A stretch of DNA of 13,125 bases from NCBI GenBank assembly GCA_934646865.1, contig CAKUEU010000045.1, forward strand, positions 1-13,125, given 5' to 3'. The translations under genes and the position numbers were made by a program. The stretch is from an uncultured Collinsella sp. Its GTDB lineage: Bacteria; Actinomycetota; Coriobacteriia; Coriobacteriales; Coriobacteriaceae. This document shows, in pieces, positions 6,935 through 13,061 of this stretch. The notes under the pieces were generated by a model, which was not told the DNA's origin, made no database searches, and saw only the letters and a list, made by a program, of their open reading frames with translations. Positions within the stretch are counted from its first letter, which is position 1, and each line of letters opens with the position of its first letter.

Positions 6935-7516
6935 CTACATAGTATGGGTCGAATAGACCGGATCATCACGCCAAAGTTCAACCGCATCACAAAGCGCAAC
7001 GCCCTCGCGCTCAGCACGGGCATGCGTAGCGTTCATATCGATCACGCGCTGGTTGCTCGAGCCCCTAAAGCGCAGCGTGATATCGTACAGGTCCTGAACA
7101 AACGGGCCGTCCACCAACATGTCAAGGCAGGCAAGAATGCGGTCCGTCACCTCGGTATGGTGACGACCACCCGGCATAAGCTCCTCGAGCACGTCGCCGG
7201 TAAAACACCAAATGGTCTTTCCTGACCCCGCAGGATAAGCGGCGCGAACACGCTCGACAAACTCAACGAGCCCCGCCTGGTTCTCGGGCTCCATAGGCTC
7301 TCCGCCCAGAATCGTCAGGCCGTCAATAAAGGGATGATCGAGGCTCTCGATAATCTTGTCCTCGACGGCACGATCAAAGGGCTCGCCCGCAGCAAAGTCC
7401 CACGCAACAGAGTTAAAGCAATTCTTGCACCCACGACGGCATCCACTCACAAACAGAGAAGTACGAACGCCTTCCCCATCAGCAATGTCGAAATACTTAA
7501 TGTTCGCGTAGTTCAT
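6935..7516 (-). CDS. nrdG: Anaerobic ribonucleotide reductase activating protein
   Basis: NrdG is a radical SAM enzyme that uses S-adenosylmethionine and a 4Fe-4S cluster to make the glycyl radical on NrdD. The 193-residue protein has the cluster motif CRRGCKNC (Cys26, Cys30, Cys33; the CX3CX2C spacing), an N-terminal IADGEGVRTSLFVSGC typical of NrdG, and the SAM-binding GGEP (about residues 75-78). The length is somewhat above the common 150-175 because of a C-terminal extension after the MNATHAR segment. The ATG at 7516 has an AGGAAGG site 6 bases upstream. That site directly abuts a 27-bp-arm palindrome. It is downstream of nrdD but separated by about 430 bp of repeats, and is followed by folE. 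Confidence 0.95.
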   Translation of the reverse strand: MNYANIKYFDIADGEGVRTSLFVSGCRRGCKNCFNSVAWDFAAGEPFDRAVEDKIIESLDHPFIDGLTILGGEPMEPENQAGLVEFVERVRAAYPAGSGKTIWCFTGDVLEELMPGGRHHTEVTDRILACLDMLVDGPFVQDLYDITLRFRGSSNQRVIDMNATHARAEREGVALCDAVELWRDDPVYSTHTM

Positions 7517-7529
7517 AAGTAACCTTCCT

Positions 7530-7621
7530 GGGGGTCTGGAGTATATCATCCCGTCCTCAAACAGCTTCGCTCGCTGCGCTCGCTGCAGAACTGCGGGCGG
7601 GACGATATACTCCAGACCCCC
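7530..7621. repeat. Large palindromic element with 27-bp arms, next to the nrdG ribosome site
   Basis: The left arm (7530-7556, beginning GGGGGTCTGGAGTATATC) and right arm (7595-7621, ending GATATACTCCAGACCCCC) are reverse complements with 2 mismatches in 27; the outer 18 bp are perfect. The 38-base loop holds CGCTCGCTG twice in tandem (7569-7586). On the - strand the 3' arm ends exactly where the nrdG AGGAAGG begins, so an RNA hairpin would sit directly against the ribosome site. No transposase or coding potential is visible. It could be a repeated extragenic palindrome or a regulatory or processing hairpin. Confidence 0.75.
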
Positions 7622-7697
7622 TCGCGAGCAACACTCAATGAACGAAGCGAACATCGAGTATAGGGTTCGAGGTCCAATAAAAGATTTGTTGCAGCTC

Positions 7698-7729
7698 AAC
7701 CGTTGCTGCAAGCAAACCGTTATTGCAAG
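7698..7729. repeat. Two 15-bp direct repeats, 17-bp period
   Basis: AACCGTTGCTGCAAG (7698-7712) recurs as AACCGTTATTGCAAG (7715-7729) with 2 differences. A partial third copy, TTGCAG, precedes them at 7690-7695. The 17-bp period and the location between nrdD and nrdG would fit a tandem protein-binding site, but no regulator is known to match. A TATACT hexamer on the - strand (7655-7660) is a possible -10 for nrdG downstream of the repeats. Confidence 0.45.
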
Positions 7730-7802
7730 TCGACTCATTTCCGCTAAGAACTTCGAGGAGTGAGCAGACCGCATGCTGCATCTCAGCTACGTCAACTTGG
7801 CC

Positions 7803-7932
7803 GCCCCGTAGCGAGGCCCCGGACCTTTGCTCGATATGAGTTCCGCACGAACAGGAGGCGCCAGTGGCGCCTCCGTCGTGAGCCAGGACTGTCCGAAATA
7901 GCGAGTAAAGGTCCGGGGCCTCGCTACGGGGC
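7803..7932. repeat. 130-bp nested palindromic element after nrdD
   Basis: Arms of 26 bp (7803-7828 and 7907-7932) are perfect reverse complements, beginning GCCCCGTAGCGAGGCC. Pairing continues inward for about 5 more base pairs (GCTCG with GCGAGT, one G-U). The centre holds a second perfect hairpin, GGAGGCGCC-AGT-GGCGCCTCC (7854-7874), flanked by CACGA/TCGTG. Transcribed from nrdD, whose stop is 15 bases away, it would form a very stable 3' structure. No coding function is seen. It resembles a REP/BIME or a non-autonomous mobile element with terminal inverted repeats; target-site duplications were not found. Confidence 0.8.
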
Positions 7933-7947
7933 AGCCTGGGATGGTTA

Positions 7948-10170
7948 TTAGAGATGCAGCACGCGGTCGCGGATCTCCTCGGTTCGACCCTGATTCCAGA
8001 ACTGGGTACCGATGTAGCCGCACGTACGACGAGCGACGTTCATCTTCTCCTGGTCACGATTGCCGCAGTTGGGGCACTCCCACACCAGCTTGCCATCGTC
8101 CTCGACAATGCGGATCTCGCCATCGTAGCCGCACACCTGGCAGTAGTCGCTCTTGGTGTTGAGCTCGGCGTACATGATGTTGTCGTAGATGTACTGCATC
8201 ACGCGAATGACAGCCTTGAGGTTGTCCTGCATGTTGGGAACCTCGACGTAAGAGATGGCACCGCCCGGCGAAAGCTGCTGGAACATGCCCTCGAACTTGA
8301 GCTTGTCGAATGCGTCGATCTCCTCGGACACGTGGACGTGGTAACTGTTGGTGATGTAGCCCTTGTCCGTCACGCCCGGGATAATGCCAAAACGACGCTG
8401 CAGGCACTTGGCGAACTTGTAGGTCGTCGACTCAAGCGGGGTACCGTACAGCGAGAAGTCAATATCGCTTTCGGCCTTCCACTCGGCGCACTTGTCGTTC
8501 ATGCGCTGCATGACGGCCATGGCAAAGGGCGTGCCCTCCTTCTCGGTGTGGCTGTGGCCCGTCATGTACTTGACGCACTCATACAGGCCGGCATATCCCA
8601 GGCTGATGGTGGAATAGCCGCCCACGAGCAGCTTGTCGATCGTCTCGCCCTTCTTCAGGCGAGCGAGGGCACCGTACTGCCACAAAATCGGTGCGGCGTC
8701 AGAGAGCGTACCCATCAGGCGCTCATGACGGCACAGCAGGGCACGATGGCACAGTTCGAGGCGCTCGTCGAAGATTTTCCAGAACTTGTCCATGTCCTGA
8801 TGCGAGCTCAGCGCGACATCGGGCAGGTTGATGGTCACAACGCCCTGGTTAAAGCGACCGTAGTACTTGGGCTTGTTCGGGTCATAGTTCAGCGCGTTGG
8901 CCACATTGTTAAATCCGTTACCGGAGCGGTCGGGCGTCAAGAAGCTGCGGCAACCCATGCAGGTGTAGCAATCGCCGTTGCCGGCGGTCTCGCCCTTAGA
9001 CAGCTTGAGCTCGCGCATCTTCTTCTCGGAGATGTAGTCGGGCACCATGCGCTTGGCGGTGCACTTGGCAGCCAGCTGGGTCAGGTAGAAGTACGGGGAA
9101 TTCTCGTGAACGTTATCGTCCTCGAGTACATAGATAAGCTTGGGGAATGCCGGGGTAATCCACACACCGGCTTCGTTCTTAACGCCCTCATAGCGCTGAC
9201 GAAGCGTCTCCTCCACGATCATGGCAAGGTCGTGCTTCTCCTGCGCTGAGCGAGCCTCGTTGAGATACATAAAGACCGTCACAAACGGCGCCTGGCCGTT
9301 TGTGGTCATAAGGGTCACGACCTGATACTGAATCGTCTGGACGCCGCGACGGATCTCGTCACGCAGACGGTCCTCAACGACCTCACGGACCTTTTCGGCA
9401 GATGCCGAAACACCGAGCTCCTCGAGCTCGCGGGCAACCTCGCCGCGAATCTTTTGACGGCTCACCTCAACAAAGGGGGCGAGATGGGTCAGCGAAATAG
9501 ACTGGCCGCCGTACTGGGAGGAAGCAACCTGGGCGATAATCTGCGTCGCGATGTTGCAAGCAGTCGAGAAGCTGTGCGGCTTCTCGATCAGCGTGCCCGA
9601 GATAACGGTGCCGTTCTGGAGCATGTCCTCCAGGTTCACCAGGTCGCAGTTATGCATGTGCTGGGCAAAGTAGTCGGAATCGTGGAAGTGGATCAGGCCC
9701 TCATTGTGGGCATCCACGATCTCCTGGGGCAGCAGCACACGCTGAGTCAGGTCCTTGGAAATCTCGCCGGCCATATAGTCACGCTGGACGGAATTGACGG
9801 TCGGGTTCTTGTTAGAGTTCTCCTGCTTGACCTCTTCGTTATTGCACTCGATCAGCGACAAAATCTTGTCGTCGGTCGTGTTCTTCTGGCGCTTCAGGCT
9901 CTGAACATAGCGATAGATGATGTAGTGGCGAGCAACCTCGTAGCAGTCGAGACGCATGATCTCGTCCTCGACCAAATCCTGGATCTCCTCGACCGAAACG
10001 GTGTGGCCCGCGTTCTCGCATGCCTCGGCGACGTTTTGTGCCGCGTAAACCACCTGGCGGTCGGTTAGACGAGAGCTCTCCTCGACCTCCAAGTTGGCGG
10101 CGCGGATGGCATTGACGATCTTATCGATGTCAAAGACAACCTCGGTGCCGCTGCGCTTGATGATCTTCAT
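7948..10170 (-). CDS. nrdD: Anaerobic (class III) ribonucleoside-triphosphate reductase
   Basis: NrdD reduces ribonucleoside triphosphates to deoxyribonucleotides without oxygen, using a glycyl radical made by NrdG. The 740-residue protein starts with an ATP-cone allosteric domain (about 1-92, KIIKRSGTEVVFDIDKIVNA). The catalytic barrel follows, with a Cys-rich stretch CYTCMGC (about 410-417). The zinc site is Cys677/Cys680 and Cys699/Cys702, and the glycyl-radical motif RRTCGYIG (714-721) carries the likely radical residue Gly718. The length is normal. The ATG at 10170 is chosen over the longer frame because AGAGG lies 7 bases upstream and the ATP cone begins there. It ends in tandem stops TAATAA. 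Transcription is probably from the NrdR-controlled promoter at 10398-10427, giving a leader of about 220 nt. Confidence 0.97.
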   Translation of the reverse strand: MKIIKRSGTEVVFDIDKIVNAIRAANLEVEESSRLTDRQVVYAAQNVAEACENAGHTVSVEEIQDLVEDEIMRLDCYEVARHYIIYRYVQSLKRQKNTTDDKILSLIECNNEEVKQENSNKNPTVNSVQRDYMAGEISKDLTQRVLLPQEIVDAHNEGLIHFHDSDYFAQHMHNCDLVNLEDMLQNGTVISGTLIEKPHSFSTACNIATQIIAQVASSQYGGQSISLTHLAPFVEVSRQKIRGEVARELEELGVSASAEKVREVVEDRLRDEIRRGVQTIQYQVVTLMTTNGQAPFVTVFMYLNEARSAQEKHDLAMIVEETLRQRYEGVKNEAGVWITPAFPKLIYVLEDDNVHENSPYFYLTQLAAKCTAKRMVPDYISEKKMRELKLSKGETAGNGDCYTCMGCRSFLTPDRSGNGFNNVANALNYDPNKPKYYGRFNQGVVTINLPDVALSSHQDMDKFWKIFDERLELCHRALLCRHERLMGTLSDAAPILWQYGALARLKKGETIDKLLVGGYSTISLGYAGLYECVKYMTGHSHTEKEGTPFAMAVMQRMNDKCAEWKAESDIDFSLYGTPLESTTYKFAKCLQRRFGIIPGVTDKGYITNSYHVHVSEEIDAFDKLKFEGMFQQLSPGGAISYVEVPNMQDNLKAVIRVMQYIYDNIMYAELNTKSDYCQVCGYDGEIRIVEDDGKLVWECPNCGNRDQEKMNVARRTCGYIGTQFWNQGRTEEIRDRVLHL

Positions 10171-10395
10171 CCTCTTGCCTCTTTCGCGTCGTAGTCTCAT
10201 TGCGCTTCAGAGCCAAACGATGCCCGGCAGGGCCTGTCCCTGTCTTGCGGCGCCGTCGCGCAATCTGTGTTCTCGATAAACCATAAGCCTCCATGCGGAC
10301 ATTCCCAGGAGCCGATCAAGCGGCTCAAGGACACGTTCAAAAGAGGCAGTTAAGGTCTTCGTTCTCTGTCCGCCATCTATCATACGACAAAGACG
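10171..10395 (-). other. Long structured 5' leader of nrdD
   Basis: The predicted nrdD start site lies about 220 bases before the ATG, and no supported gene is seen in between. The leader can fold: GCGGACA (10295-10301, + strand) pairs with TGTCCGC (10367-10373), enclosing a GAGCCG/CGGCTC hairpin (10309-10326). Nearer the gene is CAGGG-CCTGT-CCCTG (10228-10242). I do not recognise a known riboswitch class. A 63-codon open frame here would start inside the promoter -10 and is not credible. Confidence 0.4.
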
Positions 10396-10443
10396 CATCT
10401 ATATCCTGTATTCTTTTTTTAGGTCAAACACAACATATAGTGT
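10396..10443 (-). promoter_or_regulatory. nrdD promoter with two NrdR boxes
   Basis: ACACAACATATAGTGT (10428-10443) matches the NrdR consensus ACACWATATATWGTGT at 15 of 16 positions. A weaker box (ATACAGGATATAGATG on the - strand, 10396-10411) matches 10 of 16. They are separated by exactly 16 bp, 32 bp centre to centre, the arrangement known for NrdR operators. Between and over them is a - strand promoter: -35 TTGACC (10422-10427), an 18-bp spacer, -10 TATAGA (10398-10403). NrdR, when loaded with ATP and dATP, would therefore block nrdD transcription when dNTPs are plentiful. No nrdR gene is in the window. Confidence 0.85.
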
Positions 10444-10483
10444 TTTAGCAGGTCAAGGCAATTAGTCTATTTGCAGACGCATT

Positions 10484-10558
10484 AAAAACGAGGGGTCTTT
10501 GGCAAGTCGGTAAAACGTTACCAGCACGGCTACCTGCATGGCAGTTATAAAACCCCCT
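10484..10558 (-). ncRNA. Possible small structured RNA or terminator-like element
   Basis: On the - strand, AGGGG-G-TTTT (10558-10549) pairs with AAAG-A-CCCCT (10500-10491), with one mismatch and one G-U. It encloses two further hairpins, CTGC-CAT-GCAG (10534-10544) and GGTAA-CGTT-TTACC (10509-10522), so a three-way junction of about 68 nt. CG and a run of five T (10484-10488) follow directly, as at the 3' end of a terminated small RNA. No convincing promoter was found upstream and no RNA family is recognised, so this is a candidate. Confidence 0.35.
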
Positions 10559-10602
10559 TAGTCAAGCCGCCGACAAATCCTACCAAAACTAAGCCGCTCG
10601 CG

Positions 10603-10622
10603 CCAAAAGATTCCAAAAGATT
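10603..10622. repeat. Tandem duplication of CCAAAAGATT
   Basis: Two exact, adjacent copies of the 10-mer CCAAAAGATT. It is close to one helical turn, but there is no gene or promoter here to regulate, so the meaning is unknown. Confidence 0.5.
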
Positions 10623-10770
10623 ATGCTTGACCAACATGTTGCGGTCGTGCCTTGCCGTGCCTCATGCAACCGCGGCACGAATCCTTAAAAGATATGTGTA
10701 TGCAAACGGAGAAGATGAGAGTTTCCTCGGATGACTACTGAGAAGCATCCCGGAAGATCAAAAACTCGAA

Positions 10771-10793
10771 ATTTGGCGACCCATTTGGCGACC
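10771..10793. repeat. 12-bp tandem repeat ATTTGGCGACC next to the tRNA terminator
   Basis: ATTTGGCGACC occurs at 10771-10781 and again at 10783-10793, one base apart. It directly follows the T-tract of the tRNA-Val terminator on the - strand. A repeat downstream of a tRNA operon can mark a recombination scar, but no integrase gene or tRNA-derived sequence is visible in it. Confidence 0.5.
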
Positions 10794-10830
10794 AAAACAA
10801 AACAGCCCAGAGGACATAGCCTCTGAGCTG
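10794..10830 (-). terminator. Intrinsic terminator of the tRNA-Gly/tRNA-Val operon
   Basis: On the - strand CAGCTCAGAGG (10830-10820) pairs with CCTCTGGGCTG (10813-10803), 11 pairs with one G-U, closing a 6-base loop. TTTTGTTTT (10802-10794) follows directly. It lies 8 bases after the 3' CCA of tRNA-Val. Confidence 0.92.
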
Positions 10831-10838
10831 CGAACATT

Positions 10839-10913
10839 TGGTGGGCGTTAGAAGATTTGAACTTCTGACCTCTTCCGTGTCAGGGAAGCGCTCTCCCCCT
10901 GAGCTAAACGCCC
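10839..10913 (-). tRNA. tRNA-Val (GAC)
   Basis: The 75-base - strand sequence begins GGGCGTT and ends AACGCCC, then A and an encoded CCA, giving a 7-bp acceptor stem. The D arm reads TAGCTCAGGGGGAGAGC. The anticodon arm CTTCC-CTGACAC-GGAAG has anticodon GAC (10879-10881, + strand GTC), which reads valine codons GUC and GUU. The T arm contains GTTCAAATC. It is 3 bases downstream of tRNA-Gly and shares its promoter. All stems look intact. Confidence 0.97.
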
Positions 10914-10916
10914 AAA

Positions 10917-10992
10917 TGGAGCGGACAACGGGGCTCGAACCCGCGACCCCAACCTTGGCAAGGTTGTGCTCTACCAACTGAGCCATGTCCGC
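10917..10992 (-). tRNA. tRNA-Gly (GCC)
   Basis: The 76-base - strand sequence begins GCGGACA and ends with the matching acceptor strand, discriminator T and encoded CCA. The D arm reads TGGCTCAGTTGGTAGAGCA. The anticodon arm CAACC-TTGCCAA-GGTTG has anticodon GCC (10957-10959, + strand GGC), which reads glycine codons GGC and GGU. The T arm contains GGGTTCGAGCCCC. It is the first gene of a two-tRNA operon. Confidence 0.97.
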
Positions 10993-11004
10993 CTGCGAGG
11001 ATTT

Positions 11005-11033
11005 AATATACGGGATGATCCACCCAAATGCAA
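11005..11033 (-). promoter_or_regulatory. Promoter of the tRNA-Gly/tRNA-Val operon
   Basis: On the - strand, -35 TTGCAT (11033-11028), a 17-bp spacer and -10 TATATT (11010-11005) lie 12 bases before the mature 5' end of tRNA-Gly. The -10 is strong and the -35 moderate; the spacing is ideal. Confidence 0.75.
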
Positions 11034-11051
11034 GAACTTTTTTTGAAAAGT

Positions 11052-11079
11052 TTTGCGACGTCCTCGCGAACCTCGCAAA
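11052..11079 (-). terminator. Possible terminator after the GH13 gene
   Basis: TTTGCGA (11079-11073) pairs with TCGCAAA (11058-11052) on the - strand, around a 14-base loop, and is followed by ACTTTTC. A second AT-rich inverted repeat, AACTTTT/AAAAGTT (11035-11052), overlaps its end. The T-run is short, so read-through into the tRNA operon is possible. Confidence 0.4.
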
Positions 11080-11133
11080 GACATCAGCCACCACGGAAGG
11101 CGCAGGCAAACGCAAACTCGCCGCAAGAGGCCC

Positions 11134-12867
11134 CTACAACTCAGCGAGCATGATCCAGGCAGAACTGTCCTGCGCGAGCCTGCCGTCTGCAAGCGGTGAT
11201 GAGGTGAGCAGGACCCTGCCCGCCGGCAGCTCCACGGGTGCTGCACCGAAGTTCGTCACACACGCCCAGCCGTTGTCGCGGCGATAGGCGATGACGCCGC
11301 CCTCAGCGCCCTCGGCACCATCCGCAAGGCCGGTGCGCCCGTCGAGATCGAGCCACGCGAGATCGTTGGCGCACTCGCACAGCTTGCGCCGCAGCCAGAG
11401 GGCGTCACGATAGAGCGCAAGCATCGATGTCGGGTCCGCTTCTTCCCTATCGGCAGCGTAATCGGAAAACCATGCAGGCTGCGGCAGATGGGGCGCCGCA
11501 TCGGCGTCCGCCGGTGAAAACCCAAACGATCCGCCCTGCGCGGGATCGTCCGCCGCCACCCACGGCAGGGGCACACGGCAGCCGTCGCGCCCCTTCTCGC
11601 GCTTCGGTCCGTGCGTATTGGTCGCAGTAGGATCTTCGAGTGCAGCCCACGGAATGTCAGCCACCTCAAAAAGGCCGAGCTCCTCACCCTGATACACGTA
11701 TGCCGAGCCCGGAAGCGCCAGCTCGAGCAAAAGGGCCGCCCGCGCGCGGCGCTCGCCGAGTTCACGGTCCTCGTCATAAGACGACCCGTCGCGTAAGAGC
11801 CAGTCGAGCGCAATCTGGTGGTAGCGCGTCGCCTTGATCTGCGGCAGGGCATAGCGCGTCGCCACGCGCGGCACGTCGTGGTTGGAGAGCACCCAGGTCG
11901 AGGCGGAATCGGATTCTATAGCTGCCTTCAAGCCCTCCTCGATTGCAGCGTGCATGTCATCATAGGTCCAAGTGGCCTTGGCAAACTCAAAGTTGAATGT
12001 CTGGCCAAGCTCGCTGGGACGCGCGTAGAGATACTGGCGCTCGGGCAGCACCCACGCCTCGGCAACGGCGCTGCGTGGCGGATCATAGCGGTCGAACACG
12101 CGGCGCCACTCGCGATAGATCTCGTGGACCTCGTTGCGGTCCCACAGCGGATGGGTGCCATCCTCAACCATGTCATCGCCCTCGGCGAGATGCCACCGGT
12201 CGAGGTCATCGCGGTCGAGATCTTTGGCGAGACCGTGCGCCACATCAATGCGAAAGCCATCGACGCCTCGATCGCTCCAAAACGCCAGGACGTCGCAAAA
12301 GAACGCATGAACCTCGGGGCACGACCAGTCAAAGTCCGGCTGCTCGGGTGTAAACATGTGCAGATACCACTGACCGTCCGCGACGCGCGTCCAGGCGGGG
12401 CCGCCAAAGTTGGCATTCCAATTGGTGGGAGGCAGCTCGCCGTGCTCGCCGCGACCATCGCGGAAGATATAACGGGCGCGCTCGGGCGATCCGGGGCCGG
12501 CGGCAAGAGCGGCTTTGAACCAGGGGTGCTGGTTGGACGAATGGTTGGGCACGATGTCGACGATGACCTTGATGCCGTGCGCGTGAGCCGCAGCGATCAT
12601 GTCATCGAAATCGTCAAGCGAGCCGAGACGTGGGTCGACATCGCAGTAGTCCGCCACATCATAGCCGCCATCAACAAGAGGCGATGGGTAAAACGGGCTC
12701 AGCCAGATGGCCTCGATACCCAGCTGCTCAAGATAGTCCATCTGCTGGGTAATGCCCGCGATATCGCCCAGACCCGAACCAGTCGAATCCTTAAACGAGC
12801 GCGGGTAGATCTGATAGATCGCGGCATCGGACATCCATGAGCGCGACGAGAACTTTTCTGTAGCCAT
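11134..12867 (-). CDS. GH13 alpha-glucosidase (oligo-1,6-glucosidase/maltase type)
   Basis: This 577-residue cytoplasmic enzyme hydrolyses alpha-linked glucose from the ends of short oligosaccharides. GH13 regions are clear: I DIVPNH (104-109), II GFRIDVAHG (204-212, nucleophile Asp208), III VAEAW (acid/base Glu270) and IV LSNHD (His330, Asp331). QPDFDW (176-181) and the stretch NWNANFGGPAWTRV (149-162) are typical of actinobacterial alpha-glucosidases (GH13 subfamily 30-like). Val209 next to the nucleophile is the residue seen in alpha-1,6-active relatives, so isomalto-oligosaccharides may be substrates. A C-terminal beta domain covers about 500-577. There is no signal peptide. The ATG at 12867 is chosen because GGGAGA lies 8 bases upstream and the fold begins at about residue 10; the longer frame to 13080 runs through an intrinsic terminator. 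A possible -10 (TATCAT, 12916-12911) lies upstream. Confidence 0.94.
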   Translation of the reverse strand: MATEKFSSRSWMSDAAIYQIYPRSFKDSTGSGLGDIAGITQQMDYLEQLGIEAIWLSPFYPSPLVDGGYDVADYCDVDPRLGSLDDFDDMIAAAHAHGIKVIVDIVPNHSSNQHPWFKAALAAGPGSPERARYIFRDGRGEHGELPPTNWNANFGGPAWTRVADGQWYLHMFTPEQPDFDWSCPEVHAFFCDVLAFWSDRGVDGFRIDVAHGLAKDLDRDDLDRWHLAEGDDMVEDGTHPLWDRNEVHEIYREWRRVFDRYDPPRSAVAEAWVLPERQYLYARPSELGQTFNFEFAKATWTYDDMHAAIEEGLKAAIESDSASTWVLSNHDVPRVATRYALPQIKATRYHQIALDWLLRDGSSYDEDRELGERRARAALLLELALPGSAYVYQGEELGLFEVADIPWAALEDPTATNTHGPKREKGRDGCRVPLPWVAADDPAQGGSFGFSPADADAAPHLPQPAWFSDYAADREEADPTSMLALYRDALWLRRKLCECANDLAWLDLDGRTGLADGAEGAEGGVIAYRRDNGWACVTNFGAAPVELPAGRVLLTSSPLADGRLAQDSSAWIMLAEL

Positions 12868-12961
12868 GGGATGAGTCTCCCTTGCAACGAGGTTTTGCGA
12901 GATGCCCTCGATGATACGCCCAAGGCAGACAGTCGCGGCAAACAACGCCCCACCCACGCCC

Positions 12962-12992
12962 AAAAAAGCTCGCTCCCTCTCGGGTTCGAGCT
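12962..12992 (-). terminator. Intrinsic terminator upstream of the GH13 gene
   Basis: On the - strand AGCTCG (12992-12987) pairs with CGAGCT (12972-12967). After a 2x2 internal loop, CCC pairs with GGG around GAGA. A run of six T (12967-12962, the first shared with the stem) follows. It lies 95 bases before the GH13 start. It either ends a - strand transcript that enters from beyond the window or works as an attenuator in a long GH13 leader. Confidence 0.65.
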
Positions 12993-13061
12993 CCCTGGGG
13001 CGGATTGACCAATGAGGCGAAAAGAATGGAAGACTCACTCCCCCGGCCACGACAGACACTA

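Larger units (their letters stand above)
10444..10793. other. Gene-free region between the nrdD promoter and the tRNA terminator
   Basis: About 350 bp have no credible gene: all open frames are under 35 codons and lack ribosome sites. The stretch is AT-richer than its surroundings and dense in small repeats: a structured element with a T-tract on the - strand (10484-10558), the tandem CCAAAAGATT (10603-10622), the palindrome CAACATGTTG (10632-10641), CGTGCC twice (10646-10651, 10656-10661) able to pair with GGCACG (10674-10679), and a 12-bp tandem repeat at 10771-10793. It may hold a small RNA or the remains of an excised element. Confidence 0.5.

Noticed and set aside
7517..7774. N-terminal extension of NrdG to 7774
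   Set aside because: The added residues translate a palindromic repeat; the ATG at 7516 has a strong ribosome site and matches the family start.
7530..7932. CRISPR array or integron attC sites
   Set aside because: There are no regularly spaced direct repeats with unique spacers, the two palindromes are unrelated in sequence, and there is no cas or integrase gene.
7954..9249. 431-codon open frame on the + strand
   Set aside because: It is the antisense shadow of nrdD; its Val/Leu/His-rich composition is the usual mirror of a GC-rich gene.
10207..10398. 63-codon - strand frame upstream of nrdD
   Set aside because: Its ATG lies inside the -10 of the nrdD promoter, so it would not be on the transcript.
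10636..10826. Two small + strand frames (32 and 31 codons) with an ATGA overlap
   Set aside because: Neither has a ribosome site, the second runs into the tRNA terminator, and neither resembles a known protein.
10735..11115. 126-codon - strand frame across the tRNA genes
   Set aside because: It runs through both tRNAs and the terminator; MAQLVEHNLAKVG-type peptides are the well-known false translation of tRNA genes.
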